From Leeia aquatica (lineage in GTDB: Bacteria; Pseudomonadota; Gammaproteobacteria; Burkholderiales; Leeiaceae), in assembly GCF_012641365.1 (NCBI RefSeq), contig NZ_JABAIM010000002.1, positions 310,001-374,000 on the forward strand: a DNA stretch of 64,000 bases, given 5' to 3'. How positions within the stretch are numbered: the first letter of the stretch is position 1; the number at the start of each line of letters is the position of its first letter. Below are positions 43,247 through 51,867 of this stretch, piece by piece. Made by a program: the position numbers and the translations under genes. The notes beneath the pieces are model-generated. The model was not told the origin of the DNA. It did not search any database and saw only the letters and a program-made list of their open reading frames with translations.

Positions 43247-44317
43247 ATGTCCGCATCCGATCGCCGCCTGCCTGTCACTCTGCTGACCGGTTTTCTGGGC
43301 AGTGGCAAAACCACCCTGCTCAATCATTTGCTGCAACAGCAGCAGCTGGCCCGTACTTTGGTCATCATCAACGAATTCGGCAGCATCAGCCTGGATCATC
43401 TGCTGGTTTCCCATGTGCAGGAAGACATGGTGCTGGAGCTGGCCGGGGGCTGTGTCTGCTGCGCCGTACGAGGCGACCTGAAAAAAACCTTGCGAGAGGC
43501 GGTCTGGCGCTATGCCCGCGAAGGCAAGCGACAATTTGACCGGGTGGTGATTGAAACCACCGGCCTGGCCGACCCCGCCCCCATCCTGCATACCTTGATA
43601 AACGACCCCTTGCTGCAGCAAAACTACAAGCTCGACGGGGTAGTCACCACGATAGATGGCGTAAACGGGGCGGCCACCTTGCAGGCCCATCCCGAATCGG
43701 TCAAGCAAGCCGCGGTGGCCGACCGGCTGTTGCTGACCAAGGCAGACTTGTGTCCACCCGCACTGCTGGCTGCACTGTGTGACGACCTGGCGCAGCTCAA
43801 TCCGCATGCCCGCCAGATGCTGGTGCAGCATGGCCAGGCCGAGGCGCGTTTTCTGTTTGACCTTGGGCTGCCTCAGGTCATTGGACAGGCGGCAGACCTG
43901 GCGCACTGGCTCAGCGACATGCCGCCGAGCTCGCCTTATCGCAAGCGTAGCGCTGAAACATCTCCGCATCTGGCAGACATTCACAGCTTCTGCATCGAAT
44001 ACGACCAGCCGATTGACCCGGTGATGTTCGATGCCTGGCTGGGCCTGCTGGTCACCCTCAAAGGGCCGGACCTGCTGCGGATGAAAGCCATCATTCACCT
44101 GAACGACCGCCCGCTGCCCATTGTGCTGCATGGCGTACAGCATGTCTTCCATCGCCCGGCGGAGCTCACGCACTGGCCGCATGCGGACCGGCGCAGCCAG
44201 ATGGTGTTCATCACCCGTAACCTCAGCCGCGAACAGGTGGAACATAGCTTCACCGCCTTCCTCGACACCCATCAGGAAACGCTGGCCCAACTGGCCTTGC
44301 AGACGCCAACAGAGTAG
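43247..44317 (+). CDS. COG0523 (CobW/ZigA-type) metal-chaperone GTPase
   Basis: A 356-residue G3E GTPase. Walker A GFLGSGKT (15-22), the metal-binding GCVCC (68-72), ETTGLADP (switch region) and the TKAD guanine specificity motif are present. The C-terminal CobW_C domain begins near 240 (IHSFCIEYDQPIDPVMFDAWL). These proteins deliver zinc or another metal to client enzymes, often under zinc starvation. A possible Zur box precedes it. The following HD phosphohydrolase might be a client, which is speculative. Confidence 0.92.
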   Translation: MSASDRRLPVTLLTGFLGSGKTTLLNHLLQQQQLARTLVIINEFGSISLDHLLVSHVQEDMVLELAGGCVCCAVRGDLKKTLREAVWRYAREGKRQFDRVVIETTGLADPAPILHTLINDPLLQQNYKLDGVVTTIDGVNGAATLQAHPESVKQAAVADRLLLTKADLCPPALLAALCDDLAQLNPHARQMLVQHGQAEARFLFDLGLPQVIGQAADLAHWLSDMPPSSPYRKRSAETSPHLADIHSFCIEYDQPIDPVMFDAWLGLLVTLKGPDLLRMKAIIHLNDRPLPIVLHGVQHVFHRPAELTHWPHADRRSQMVFITRNLSREQVEHSFTAFLDTHQETLAQLALQTPTE

Positions 44318-44412
44318 TCAGCACGGCACAGACCGGCGACAATACGGTTTGCCTGAATGCTGGAATGCGCTGTGCTGTTACTGTGTGTCAGACCCTCACC
44401 CACGGAGTTGCC

Positions 44413-45084
44413 ATGACGGATGCCCGCGCCTGGGTACGCTTGCCGTCCGGCAAACGGCTGGACCTGCTCAACCCCACCCCGTTCGACTGGGACGATGAAG
44501 ACCTCGCACTGGGCCTCGCTCGCACCTACCGTTGGGGCGGGCATTCTGCCTGGCCGCTGCCCCTGTCGGTGGCGCAGCACTCGCTGACCGTGATGCACTT
44601 GCGGCAAAGCTGGCACAAGGGGCGGCTGTCACCGATCCAGAGCCTGCGCGAACTGCTGCACGATGCCGACGAAGGTCTACTCGGGTTTGACTGTATTTCG
44701 GTGTTAAAGCCGTTTCTGGGGGAAGGCTTCCGCGCGCTGGCGCAACGACTGGAACAAACGGTGTTCCTGCGCTACGGCCTGCCCGCCTGGCAGGACAAGG
44801 ACCGGCTGGAGCACAAGCGCGCTGACCGCGTCGCCGCGGCCAGCGAAGCCGTGCATGTGGTGGGCTGGCAACCCGAGGAAGTACGCCGCACCTTGCAGAT
44901 CCGCTTTGCCCCGCTGGATCGTGACGTACTACATACCGTCTACGGCGGTACGGCATGGGAACCCTGGCCGCCCGGAGTAGCCGCAGAGCGCTTCCTCGCT
45001 GCGTTGCATGAGCTAAAGCACACCCTGGCCGCTGCGGTGCCGACCACTGCTGCCCCGATCAGCGCCCCCGGCAGTCTGTTCTGA
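44413..45084 (+). CDS. HD-domain phosphohydrolase (YfbR-like)
   Basis: A 223-residue HD hydrolase. Metal ligands are visible: VAQHSLTV (His near 54), HDADE (about 82-86) and a later Asp. The early WGGHSAWPLPLSVAQHS matches the YfbR/5'-nucleotidase-like group that acts on deoxynucleoside monophosphates. CGGAG precedes ATG 44413; the upstream Met at 44365 is not needed. Ninety-five bases after the COG0523 gene on the same strand. Confidence 0.8.
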   Translation: MTDARAWVRLPSGKRLDLLNPTPFDWDDEDLALGLARTYRWGGHSAWPLPLSVAQHSLTVMHLRQSWHKGRLSPIQSLRELLHDADEGLLGFDCISVLKPFLGEGFRALAQRLEQTVFLRYGLPAWQDKDRLEHKRADRVAAASEAVHVVGWQPEEVRRTLQIRFAPLDRDVLHTVYGGTAWEPWPPGVAAERFLAALHELKHTLAAAVPTTAAPISAPGSLF

Positions 45085-45094
45085 GCGGTCCGTC

Positions 45095-45496
45095 TTAAGC
45101 GCTCAACGCAGCTTCCAGTGCAGCGGTGTCCTCAAAGAAGTGATACAGCGCAATCTTGCCCTGGCTCACCCGGCAGACCAGCGCCCAGTCGCTGACAAAC
45201 GGTTTGCCGGTGGCCACGCTGTAGTGTTTCAGCTTGCCATGCAGGGCAGCGTGTTCCCCCTCACCAAAGGCCGCTTCCACCTCAAACTGCTCCGGCTTCA
45301 ACACTGCAGCAAAAGTCTTGAACACTTGAGCTGCCCCTTCCGGGCCACGATAGGTGCCATACAGCGGCACCTTGCTGCTCGGCTGCGGGCGGCTGGGGAT
45401 AAAAGTGGCATCATCGGCCACCAGCGCCAGGGCTTCCGGCATGCGGCCACTGAAAACGTGGTCCAGAAAGGTTTGCACCGTTTGAATGCTGTTCAT
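45095..45496 (-). CDS. SnoaL/NTF2-like protein
   Basis: A 133-residue NTF2-fold protein (FLDHVFSGRMPEALALVADDATFIPS start; SDWALVCRVSQGKIALYHFFEDTAAL end), typical of the SnoaL-like group. It could be a small-molecule isomerase, or a binding protein. Its start overlaps the alcohol-dehydrogenase stop by four bases (45493-45496), so the two are coupled, probably acting on the same metabolite. Confidence 0.85.
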   Translation of the reverse strand: MNSIQTVQTFLDHVFSGRMPEALALVADDATFIPSRPQPSSKVPLYGTYRGPEGAAQVFKTFAAVLKPEQFEVEAAFGEGEHAALHGKLKHYSVATGKPFVSDWALVCRVSQGKIALYHFFEDTAALEAALSA

Positions 45497-46554
45497 GCTG
45501 CTTGCTCCTCAAGGTGGGAAAAACCGGCCAGCGTCAGCTTGCCGAAGGCATCACCCCGCTCCAGACGAGCGTGGGCGTTGCTCAGGTTACGGGCATTGAT
45601 TTCACCCAGGTGCTCACGTGCTGTACTGCGGATCAGCCCGGCCTCTGCCAGCGCGGTATAGCGGGCGAGGATGTCCCCTTGCCGAGCCATGTCTGCAGTA
45701 CGGAACGATGAGCGGGTAAACATGTAGGTCCAGCTAAAGCGCACACTCTTGCGCATCAGCAGGTTCAGGTCTGGCGGCTGGGTAAAGGGCACGATGTTGA
45801 CGATCTGCCCGAAGGGCGCGATCAACCCCGCCACGGCAGGAAAATGCAGGTCCGGCTGATTCAGCAGCAGCACCGCCTCCACGGAGAACACCCCTGCGGC
45901 GTTCAGTTGAGGCAATAAAGGACGGTTGTGGTCAATCACGATATGGGCCCCCATCTGATGGCACCACGCTACGGTTTCAGGCCGTGAGGCGGTTGCCACC
46001 ACCTGCAGTCCCGGCACCTGCCTCGCCAGCTGGATGGCAATGGAGCCGACGCCACCCGCACCGCCGATCACCAGCAGTGTCTGCCCGGTAACGGGGATAT
46101 CCGGCGTAAACCCCATGCTTTCTACCAGTGCTTCCCAAGCGGTCAGGCCGGTCAGCGGCAGTGCGGCAGCTTCGGCGGCACTCCAGTTGGCAGGGCGGTG
46201 CGCCACCAGCCTGGCGTCAATGCGCTGAAAGGCGCTGTTGCTACCGTCACGCCCGACATCCCCGGCGTAGTACACCTTGTCTCCAGCCTGGAACAAGGCC
46301 TTGGCCTCCTTGCCACAAGCCACCACCACCCCGGCGGCATCCCAGCCCAGGATGGTGTGTTTACCATCATCGGCCTTGCGCAGGCGCACCCGGTAATCGG
46401 CCGGATTCACGCTGATGGCCTCAACCTTTACCAGCAGGTCATATGCCTCCGGGGCCGGGATGGGCAACTGCACATCCAGCAACGCCTCCGCATGTGCAAT
46501 AGGGTGTGCCTGTTTGACGGCTACAGCAGGCATGCTTTCGGGTAACGGGTTCAT
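45493..46554 (-). CDS. Zinc-type alcohol dehydrogenase/quinone oxidoreductase family protein
   Basis: A 353-residue MDR-family NADPH reductase. The GroES-like domain (about 1-130; VEAISVNPADYRVRL) lacks catalytic-zinc Cys ligands, and the cofactor loop is GGAGGVGSIAIQLA (about 164-177), as in quinone oxidoreductases (ZADH/QOR). ATG 46554 gives the normal family length. Divergent from a LysR gene at 46657 across 102 bases. It would detoxify quinones or reactive carbonyls. Confidence 0.88.
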   Translation of the reverse strand: MNPLPESMPAVAVKQAHPIAHAEALLDVQLPIPAPEAYDLLVKVEAISVNPADYRVRLRKADDGKHTILGWDAAGVVVACGKEAKALFQAGDKVYYAGDVGRDGSNSAFQRIDARLVAHRPANWSAAEAAALPLTGLTAWEALVESMGFTPDIPVTGQTLLVIGGAGGVGSIAIQLARQVPGLQVVATASRPETVAWCHQMGAHIVIDHNRPLLPQLNAAGVFSVEAVLLLNQPDLHFPAVAGLIAPFGQIVNIVPFTQPPDLNLLMRKSVRFSWTYMFTRSSFRTADMARQGDILARYTALAEAGLIRSTAREHLGEINARNLSNAHARLERGDAFGKLTLAGFSHLEEQAA

Positions 46555-46656
46555 GTTGTCGTCCTTACTCAAAACATGGACGCAGTGTAGGGTGTTGATT
46601 GATTCAGAATAACTGGTGAAAATTGGCACCATCTGTGCATAAATAACCGGATCACC

Positions 46657-47511
46657 ATGCAGTGGGATGACATTCGCTATTTCCTGGCCTTAGCCCGCCA
46701 GGGCAGTCTGTCGGCAGGCGCACGCTGGCTGGATGTAGAGCACAGCACGGTGTCACGCCGGGTGGGGCAACTGGAAACGACGCTGGGCTTACGCCTGTTT
46801 GATCGCCTGCCACGGGGCTGGCAGCTGACACAGGAGGGTGAAAACCTGCTGCCACAGGCACTGGCAATGGAAGCTGCCATGCTGAGCCTGCAACGTACCG
46901 CGCATGTTCAGCATGCCTTGAGTGGACCGGTCCGGCTGTCAGCACCGCCACAGATGCTGAACCACATCTTGTTGCCGCTGCTGCAGCCGTTCCGCCTGCG
47001 CTATCCGGAAATCCAGCTGATTTTGCTGGGTGAGCAACGCCGCGCCCGGCTGGAGCAAGGTGAGGCCGATCTGGCACTCCGGCTGGACGAGCCCAATACC
47101 CCGGACCTGATTGCCCGATCGCTATGCCTGCTCGGCTATGGCCTGTATGGTCTGACACAATGGCAGCACGCAGCCGACAGTGAACGGGTCTTTCTCGGCT
47201 TTGACGACAGCCTGGCCGGCATGTCCTTGAAGGTGTGGCTGGACACGCACGCTGCCGATCGCCCCTTTGCCTTGCGCAGCAATGATCTGGAAACGCTGTT
47301 TCAGGCCGCCCGGCAGGGTTTGGGCGTCGCCCTGCTGCCGCACTTCTTGGCCAAACGTGCGCCAGAGCTGGTGCAGCTGAGCGCTTCCGCACCTGCAGAC
47401 AAGCCACTCTACCTGCTGATGCACCCAGATGTTCGCCGGGCACCGCGGGTACGTGCGCTGGCTGACTATCTGATCACCACACTGCCCGCTGCGCTCTCTG
47501 TCAGTGGCTAG
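46657..47511 (+). CDS. LysR family transcriptional regulator
   Basis: A 284-residue LysR protein of the short type opening MQWDDIRYFLALARQGSLSAGARWLDVEHSTVSRRVGQLE, in which the HTH starts very early. The effector domain begins near 88. Divergent from the quinone oxidoreductase operon, which it probably controls. Its end overlaps the stop of the minus-strand GFA gene by four bases. Confidence 0.92.
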   Translation: MQWDDIRYFLALARQGSLSAGARWLDVEHSTVSRRVGQLETTLGLRLFDRLPRGWQLTQEGENLLPQALAMEAAMLSLQRTAHVQHALSGPVRLSAPPQMLNHILLPLLQPFRLRYPEIQLILLGEQRRARLEQGEADLALRLDEPNTPDLIARSLCLLGYGLYGLTQWQHAADSERVFLGFDDSLAGMSLKVWLDTHAADRPFALRSNDLETLFQAARQGLGVALLPHFLAKRAPELVQLSASAPADKPLYLLMHPDVRRAPRVRALADYLITTLPAALSVSG

Positions 47512-47909
47512 CGCCAGTGCCTCGCATCGGGCGAGTCCTGGTAGCGCCAGCTGTCTGCCCCGTCAAAATAGCGCAACGCCACCTGCACCAGCAGCGTGGC
47601 CGGAAAATTCCGCAAGTTGACGCACAGGTGGTGCGGATCAACATCCGGCAGCAGCGACTCCCAATGGGTGGTACAGCCACAATGCCGGCAGCGGACATAG
47701 CGCAGGCTGCGGTCACCCCAGACATACGACTCGGTCGATTCCGGATGCCCTTGCAGCTGCACACGGTCGGCCCGGCAATCGGTCCATACGGCCGCCAGTC
47801 GCCGGCAAATCGAGCAGTTGCAGCGGACAGCACTGGTGGGCATCACCATCAGCCGCAAGCGCACCGCGCCACAATGGCAAGCGCCCTCCAGCAGATCTTC
47901 GGCGTTCAC
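47508..47909 (-). CDS. GFA-family (glutathione-dependent formaldehyde-activating-like) zinc protein
   Basis: A 133-residue GFA-domain protein: CHCGAVRL (about 12-19), CNCSICRR (about 33-40), and CRHCGCTTHW with a final C-terminal part carry the Cys pairs of its two zinc sites. It is probably a CENP-V/GFA-type zinc protein with glutathione chemistry. GTG 47909 is chosen because AAGGAA precedes it and it overlaps the CGNR stop (GTGA). Confidence 0.85.
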   Translation of the reverse strand: MNAEDLLEGACHCGAVRLRLMVMPTSAVRCNCSICRRLAAVWTDCRADRVQLQGHPESTESYVWGDRSLRYVRCRHCGCTTHWESLLPDVDPHHLCVNLRNFPATLLVQVALRYFDGADSWRYQDSPDARHWR

Positions 47910-48472
47910 GTCGCTTCCTTTTTCTGCCGAAAACGCTGCTGTCGGGCATAGTTGGCACAGGCCGCACTGGAGCAGTATTGGCGGGACAGGTTGCGTGAGT
48001 GATCCAGAAAATACCAGCCACAGCCCCGCTGATCGGCGCAACGCTTCAGGCGTTTGGCGTGCTCTCCAGACAACAGCCCCGCCAGTGACAGCCACAGGTA
48101 TGGCCCGAGATCAAACCAGTCGGAGGGCGGGGGAGCCGCTTGCAACCCCTGCGCGGTCCACACCAGCGTCGGGAACGTAGCCGGGCCATGCCAAGGCCTG
48201 CCCTCATCCAGTACAGACTCCAGCACGGCACGCACCCCCGCGCGGGCCTGCCGGGCAGCAGCCAGGGCTTGCTGGGCGGCCTCGCTGTGCCGGGATGCCC
48301 ACAAACTGGCACGCACATCATCGGGCCATCCCAGCCAGTCACCCACCAGTGCCAGCCACTGTTCCGGCTGCTCCAGACGGTCGATATGGCGCGCCGTGCC
48401 TCGCCAGACCTCGCTGTTCAGCACGGTCAGGCACAGGGGGGACACTTCGGTCAGTTCAAGATGCTGGCTCAT
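47906..48472 (-). CDS. CGNR zinc-finger transcriptional regulator
   Basis: A 188-residue protein with an N-terminal ABATE-like stress domain (about 1-130) and a C-terminal CGNR-type zinc finger (CADQRGCGWYFLDHSRN, then CSSAACANYARQQRFR), where the usual CGNR tetrad reads CANY. CGNR proteins are stress-linked DNA-binding regulators. Translationally coupled to the GFA gene by a four-base overlap. The gap to the divergent BON gene contains a 30-bp palindrome (48527-48556), a likely operator. Confidence 0.82.
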   Translation of the reverse strand: MSQHLELTEVSPLCLTVLNSEVWRGTARHIDRLEQPEQWLALVGDWLGWPDDVRASLWASRHSEAAQQALAAARQARAGVRAVLESVLDEGRPWHGPATFPTLVWTAQGLQAAPPPSDWFDLGPYLWLSLAGLLSGEHAKRLKRCADQRGCGWYFLDHSRNLSRQYCSSAACANYARQQRFRQKKEAT

Positions 48473-48526
48473 TGCATCATCCTACCGCGTTTGGCTGCGG
48501 CTGGGCAGCGGTCTGTCCACACAGAA

Positions 48527-48556
48527 TTAACGCTCAAAATTAATTTTATGCGTTAA
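48527..48556. promoter_or_regulatory. 30-bp nested palindrome in a divergent promoter region
   Basis: TTAACGC (48527-48533) pairs with GCGTTAA (48550-48556); a second palindrome AAAATTAATTTT (48536-48547) shares the same centre, so only two base pairs mismatch across 30 bases. It is 54 bases from the CGNR gene start and 48 from the BON gene start, and is the obvious CGNR operator candidate. Confidence 0.6.
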
Positions 48557-48604
48557 ACTAAATCAACATGACGCCACCCTTTCACCCCAGACAGGAGCTA
48601 CACC

Positions 48605-49102
48605 ATGCCCGCCCCCCGCTACTTGCCCCTGCTCACCGTATTGATGGCCTGCACAGTCGCTGCCGAATCCGCCACCGATGCGCTGCGCCTGAACCGCTTT
48701 GATGATCCCTTTGTACAGCTCACCCAGGGGCTAGACGGCTGCCCGCCTGCCGAGGGCCCCTTGCTGACGCTGAAGGAGGCCAATGCCGAAGCCCACCAGC
48801 GGGCCGAGCGCGGCAACAGTTGCTGGGCTGCGGGTCGCTGCCGCTATTCCAGCAGCTTTGCCTACGACAAGGAAATCATGGAGCGGGTACAAAAGGCGGT
48901 TGCCGCCGATGGGCGCTTCGGCAAAACCACGGTGTGGGCACTGGGCCAACGCCGCTGGATCTGGTTGAAAGGCTGTGTCAACAGCGAGGCTGAGGCTGCT
49001 GCTCTGGTACAATTGATCGGAAGCATTGATGACGTGCAGGCGGTGCTCAATCAACTGACGACGGACCCGCATGCATCCCCGCCTTATCGCACCGCCGATT
49101 GA
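48605..49102 (+). CDS. Exported BON-domain protein
   Basis: A 165-residue protein with a signal peptide (ALA-rich, cleavage near 20-21 after TVAA). Two Cys in GNSCWAAGRCRYSS may pair. The C-terminal half is a BON domain (IMERVQKAVAADGRFGKTTVW ... GCVNSEAEAAALVQLIGSIDDVQAVLNQL), a phospholipid- or peptidoglycan-associated fold often induced by envelope stress. Twelve bases before the MOSC gene. Confidence 0.82.
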   Translation: MPAPRYLPLLTVLMACTVAAESATDALRLNRFDDPFVQLTQGLDGCPPAEGPLLTLKEANAEAHQRAERGNSCWAAGRCRYSSSFAYDKEIMERVQKAVAADGRFGKTTVWALGQRRWIWLKGCVNSEAEAAALVQLIGSIDDVQAVLNQLTTDPHASPPYRTAD

Positions 49103-49114
49103 ACCGGAGTCCCC

Positions 49115-49660
49115 ATGTCGCATGCCCGCATTAGCTCGCTCAGCCGTTGCCCGACCCATCAGTTCAGCAAACAGACCGAAACGCAGCTCACCCTGCTCGC
49201 CGGGCTCGGCGTGGAGGGTGACGCGCACTGCGGCGAGAAGGTCAAGCATCGCTCACGGGTGGCAGCCAATCCGGATCAGCCCAATTTGCGGCAAGTTCAC
49301 CTGATCCACGCTGAACTGCTGGACGAGCTGAATGGCCAGGGCTTCACCGTGGCGCCGGGCGATCTGGGGGAGAATATCCTGACCCGCGGTATTCCCTTGC
49401 TGGACCTGCCCACCGGCACCCGCCTGCGCCTGGGAGAGCACGCCGAAATCGAGTTCACCGGGCTGCGCAACCCCTGCGCGCAAATTGAGAACTTCCAGAA
49501 GGGCCTGCTGGCTGCAGTGCTGGGGCGGGCGGAAGATGGTTCGCTGATCCGCAAAGGTGGCGTGATGGCCGTTGTGCTGTCAGGCGGCGTGATCCAGAGC
49601 GGGGATGCGATTCAGATCACCCTGCCCGCCGAGCCGCACCGCCCGCTGGAGAAGGTGTAG
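49115..49660 (+). CDS. MOSC-domain protein
   Basis: A 181-residue MOSC protein (YiiM-like). The segments GVEGDAHCGEKVKHRSR, LRQVHLIHAELLDEL and GLRNPCAQIENFQKG, with Cys in the last, are typical; the conserved Cys is thought to bind sulphur or molybdenum cofactor. MOSC proteins take part in molybdenum-cofactor transfer or sulphur chemistry. It follows the BON gene and probably shares its promoter. Confidence 0.88.
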   Translation: MSHARISSLSRCPTHQFSKQTETQLTLLAGLGVEGDAHCGEKVKHRSRVAANPDQPNLRQVHLIHAELLDELNGQGFTVAPGDLGENILTRGIPLLDLPTGTRLRLGEHAEIEFTGLRNPCAQIENFQKGLLAAVLGRAEDGSLIRKGGVMAVVLSGGVIQSGDAIQITLPAEPHRPLEKV

Positions 49661-49663
49661 CCC

Positions 49664-50005
49664 TCAGCGCTGCAGGAATTGCGCGTACGGCAGATAGTGT
49701 CCGGGCTCGGCCGCATCGACCCAGCGAATGCGGCGTCCCTTGACCAGAAAACGGTCCAGCAAGGACGAGGCGCTGCTCACCCCCATGCAGGCGGGATTGA
49801 AGCGCGCGGCGTAGATATCCCCTTCCGGCAGTTGCTCTTCTTTCACGACAAACAGGCAACGCGCAGGAACCTGCGGATAAGCCTGGTCGTGGATCAGGCG
49901 CGTACGCAGCCCTTCCCCCTGTGGGTCCGTCGCGGCCCGGAGTGGGCCTGTGCTCAGCCACAGGGTCAACAGCACACTCACTGGCAAGATGCGGGATGCT
50001 TTCAT
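49664..50005 (-). CDS. Hypothetical exported protein, 113 residues
   Basis: A signal peptide (MKASRILPVSVLLTLWLSTGPLRA) precedes a small mature domain with Cys in PARCLFVVKEEQLPEGDIYAARFNPACM, likely disulphide-bonded. No family is recognised. It is convergent with the MOSC gene (3-base gap). A start seven codons upstream (50026) is possible but the signal peptide fits 50005 better. Confidence 0.6.
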   Translation of the reverse strand: MKASRILPVSVLLTLWLSTGPLRAATDPQGEGLRTRLIHDQAYPQVPARCLFVVKEEQLPEGDIYAARFNPACMGVSSASSLLDRFLVKGRRIRWVDAAEPGHYLPYAQFLQR

Positions 50006-50048
50006 GCGTACAGCATAGCGCAGCAATACCGCGCCATCCAGCCCGGAC

Positions 50049-50333
50049 TTACAGGATACCCTCCAGCACGCGGGCCCGCATCACCGGTTCAAACGCGGTC
50101 ACCGTATAGGTCGCCACGCAAGCCTTCACCAGCGGGTCCGCATCAAACACCGCCTTCACCTCATCCAGGTGCTGCTGCCGGGAGAGGATGATGCCGCCGC
50201 TGCGTGGCTGCTTGCGCCCTCCCAGCAAGAAGAGGCCTTGCGCATACAGCCCGGCCAGATAGTCACGGTGTGCCTGAACGTGGCGGTCCACTTCGTCCAA
50301 GGGTTTGACGAAGGTCATATCAATCAGAAACAT
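50049..50333 (-). CDS. YciI family protein
   Basis: A 94-residue YciI-like protein (HVQAHRDYLAGLYAQGLFLLGGRKQP; catalytic-type His and Asp in RDY). YciI proteins are small ferredoxin-like fold hydrolases or transferases, sometimes linked to dehydrochlorination. It is divergent from an HxlR regulator across 73 bases holding a hairpin-like palindrome; probable regulatory target. Confidence 0.9.
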   Translation of the reverse strand: MFLIDMTFVKPLDEVDRHVQAHRDYLAGLYAQGLFLLGGRKQPRSGGIILSRQQHLDEVKAVFDADPLVKACVATYTVTAFEPVMRARVLEGIL

Positions 50334-50381
50334 GAGTCACTCCCGGCGTTGCCGATGGGTTTGGAAGTGGGTTATCATATT

Positions 50382-50398
50382 GCTTCTTTTTTAGAAGC
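50382..50398. promoter_or_regulatory. Inverted repeat, candidate HxlR operator
   Basis: GCTTCT (50382-50387) and AGAAGC (50393-50398) form perfect six-bp arms around TTTTT, immediately before the HxlR start at 50407 and 48 bases upstream of the YciI gene start. Placement suits autorepression. Confidence 0.45.
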
Positions 50399-50406
50399 GC
50401 AACATC

Positions 50407-50748
50407 ATGCCGACACCCAAACCCGGAATCCCGGTTCGTGGCTCCACCACCGGTCGCCCCATCATGGCCCTGTTTGACCTGCTGGGCCGACGCTGGACCA
50501 TGCGCATCCTGTGGGAACTGAGCCAGCGCCCCTGCACCTTCCGCGAACTGCAGCAGCAGTGTGAGCAGATGTCGTCCAGTGTGCTGAACACCCGGCTGGG
50601 GGAACTACGTGACAGTGGCCTGCTGTCGCAGCATGAATTGGGGTACAGCCTGAGCCCATCGGGCCAGACGCTGATGCAGCTCATCGCCCCGCTGCGGACT
50701 TGGGCCGACCAGTGGCAAGCGTCTTTGCCTGACACCCCCACCACGTGA
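50407..50748 (+). CDS. HxlR family winged-helix regulator
   Basis: A 113-residue HxlR/MarR-like regulator (LLGRRWTMRILWELSQRPCTFRELQQQCEQMSSSVLNTRLGELRDSGLL). HxlR proteins sense electrophiles or redox state, often through a Cys; Cys residues occur in RPC and QQC here. It probably controls the YciI gene across the divergent gap. Confidence 0.92.
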   Translation: MPTPKPGIPVRGSTTGRPIMALFDLLGRRWTMRILWELSQRPCTFRELQQQCEQMSSSVLNTRLGELRDSGLLSQHELGYSLSPSGQTLMQLIAPLRTWADQWQASLPDTPTT

Positions 50749-50790
50749 GGGCACGCGGCGGTGCGCCCTCAACCGGCTGGTGAGCGGGGG

Positions 50791-51864
50791 CTACCCCAGC
50801 AGGGCGTCCGTCTCCTGCTCCAGCTGCTGCATCAGGGCGGTGGCATGCCGCACTTTCAGCAGCGGCGCTGCTTGCCCGCACCAGAGCGAGCCCAGGTCGG
50901 TCCGCCCGGCGGCTTGCGCGGCTTTCTTCAGTTGCCCGGTCAGCCAGTTCTGCACCGGATACGGTGCCACCGCCTGCCCCCGGCTTTCTTCCACAAAGCG
51001 ATTACGGATCCCTCGGGCCAGTCGCCCGCTGAACGCGCGGGTCAGCTCGGTATGGCGCGCCGCCGGGCTGAACAATGCCTCCCGGTGCAAGGCGTGTGTT
51101 CCGGATTCCTCACAAGCCAGAAATGCCGTGCCAATCTGCACCGCGTCCGCCCCCAGCAGGCGGGCAGCAGCAATGCCCCGGCCATCGGCAATGCCGCCAG
51201 CGGCAATCACCGGGATGCGCACCGCGTCCCGCACCTGCGGCAGCAAGGCAAACAGCCCTGTTAGCCCTCGCTCCGGCTGCTGCAGGAACGCCACCCGGTG
51301 CCCACCCGCCTCAAAGCCTGTCGCCACCAGCATGTCCAGCCCGGCCGCTTCCAGCGCAATCGCCTCATCCACGGTCGTCGCCGCGCCGATGGTGACAATG
51401 CCCAGCTCACGGCAGCGGTCCACTACCTCGGGAGCCGGTGCGCCAAACACAAAGCTGAGCACGGCGGGTCTGGCCTGCCAGATGGCCTCCACTTGTTCAG
51501 CATAGCGCGGCATGAAGCGCGCGGGCTGTGCCGGCAAATCCGCGCCCAGCTCCTTGAAGTAAGGGGCCAGTCGGTCACGGTGCGTGGTGAATTCTGCAGC
51601 GCTCAGTTGCGGGTCATCGCTGTCCTCGAAGGGCACCCACAGGTTGAGGGCAAACGGTTTGGCCGTCTGCGCCCGGATGTCTGCACTTACCCGCAGAATC
51701 CCGTCCCCATCGAGGTGATGCGCGCCAAACGAACCCAGGCCGCCCGCTTCCGATACGGCAGCCACCAGCGCAACGCTGGACAGGCCACCGCCGAACGGGC
51801 CTTGTACAATCGGCAACCGCAGGCCCAGCCGCTGGCTGACCGTACTGTGTTTCCAGCCCGCCAT
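50791..51864 (-). CDS. Nitronate monooxygenase (2-nitropropane dioxygenase family)
   Basis: A 357-residue FMN-binding TIM barrel. PIVQGPFGGGLSS (about 18-30), VIAAGGIADGRGIAAARLLGADAVQIGTAFL and FGAPAPEVV are typical of the family. It oxidises alkyl nitronates such as propionate-3-nitronate. Starts 3 bases before the downstream GST gene region in the same direction (GST upstream), so the two form a small detoxification operon. Long form, class II-like. Confidence 0.9.
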   Translation of the reverse strand: MAGWKHSTVSQRLGLRLPIVQGPFGGGLSSVALVAAVSEAGGLGSFGAHHLDGDGILRVSADIRAQTAKPFALNLWVPFEDSDDPQLSAAEFTTHRDRLAPYFKELGADLPAQPARFMPRYAEQVEAIWQARPAVLSFVFGAPAPEVVDRCRELGIVTIGAATTVDEAIALEAAGLDMLVATGFEAGGHRVAFLQQPERGLTGLFALLPQVRDAVRIPVIAAGGIADGRGIAAARLLGADAVQIGTAFLACEESGTHALHREALFSPAARHTELTRAFSGRLARGIRNRFVEESRGQAVAPYPVQNWLTGQLKKAAQAAGRTDLGSLWCGQAAPLLKVRHATALMQQLEQETDALLG

Positions 51865-51867
51865 GGC

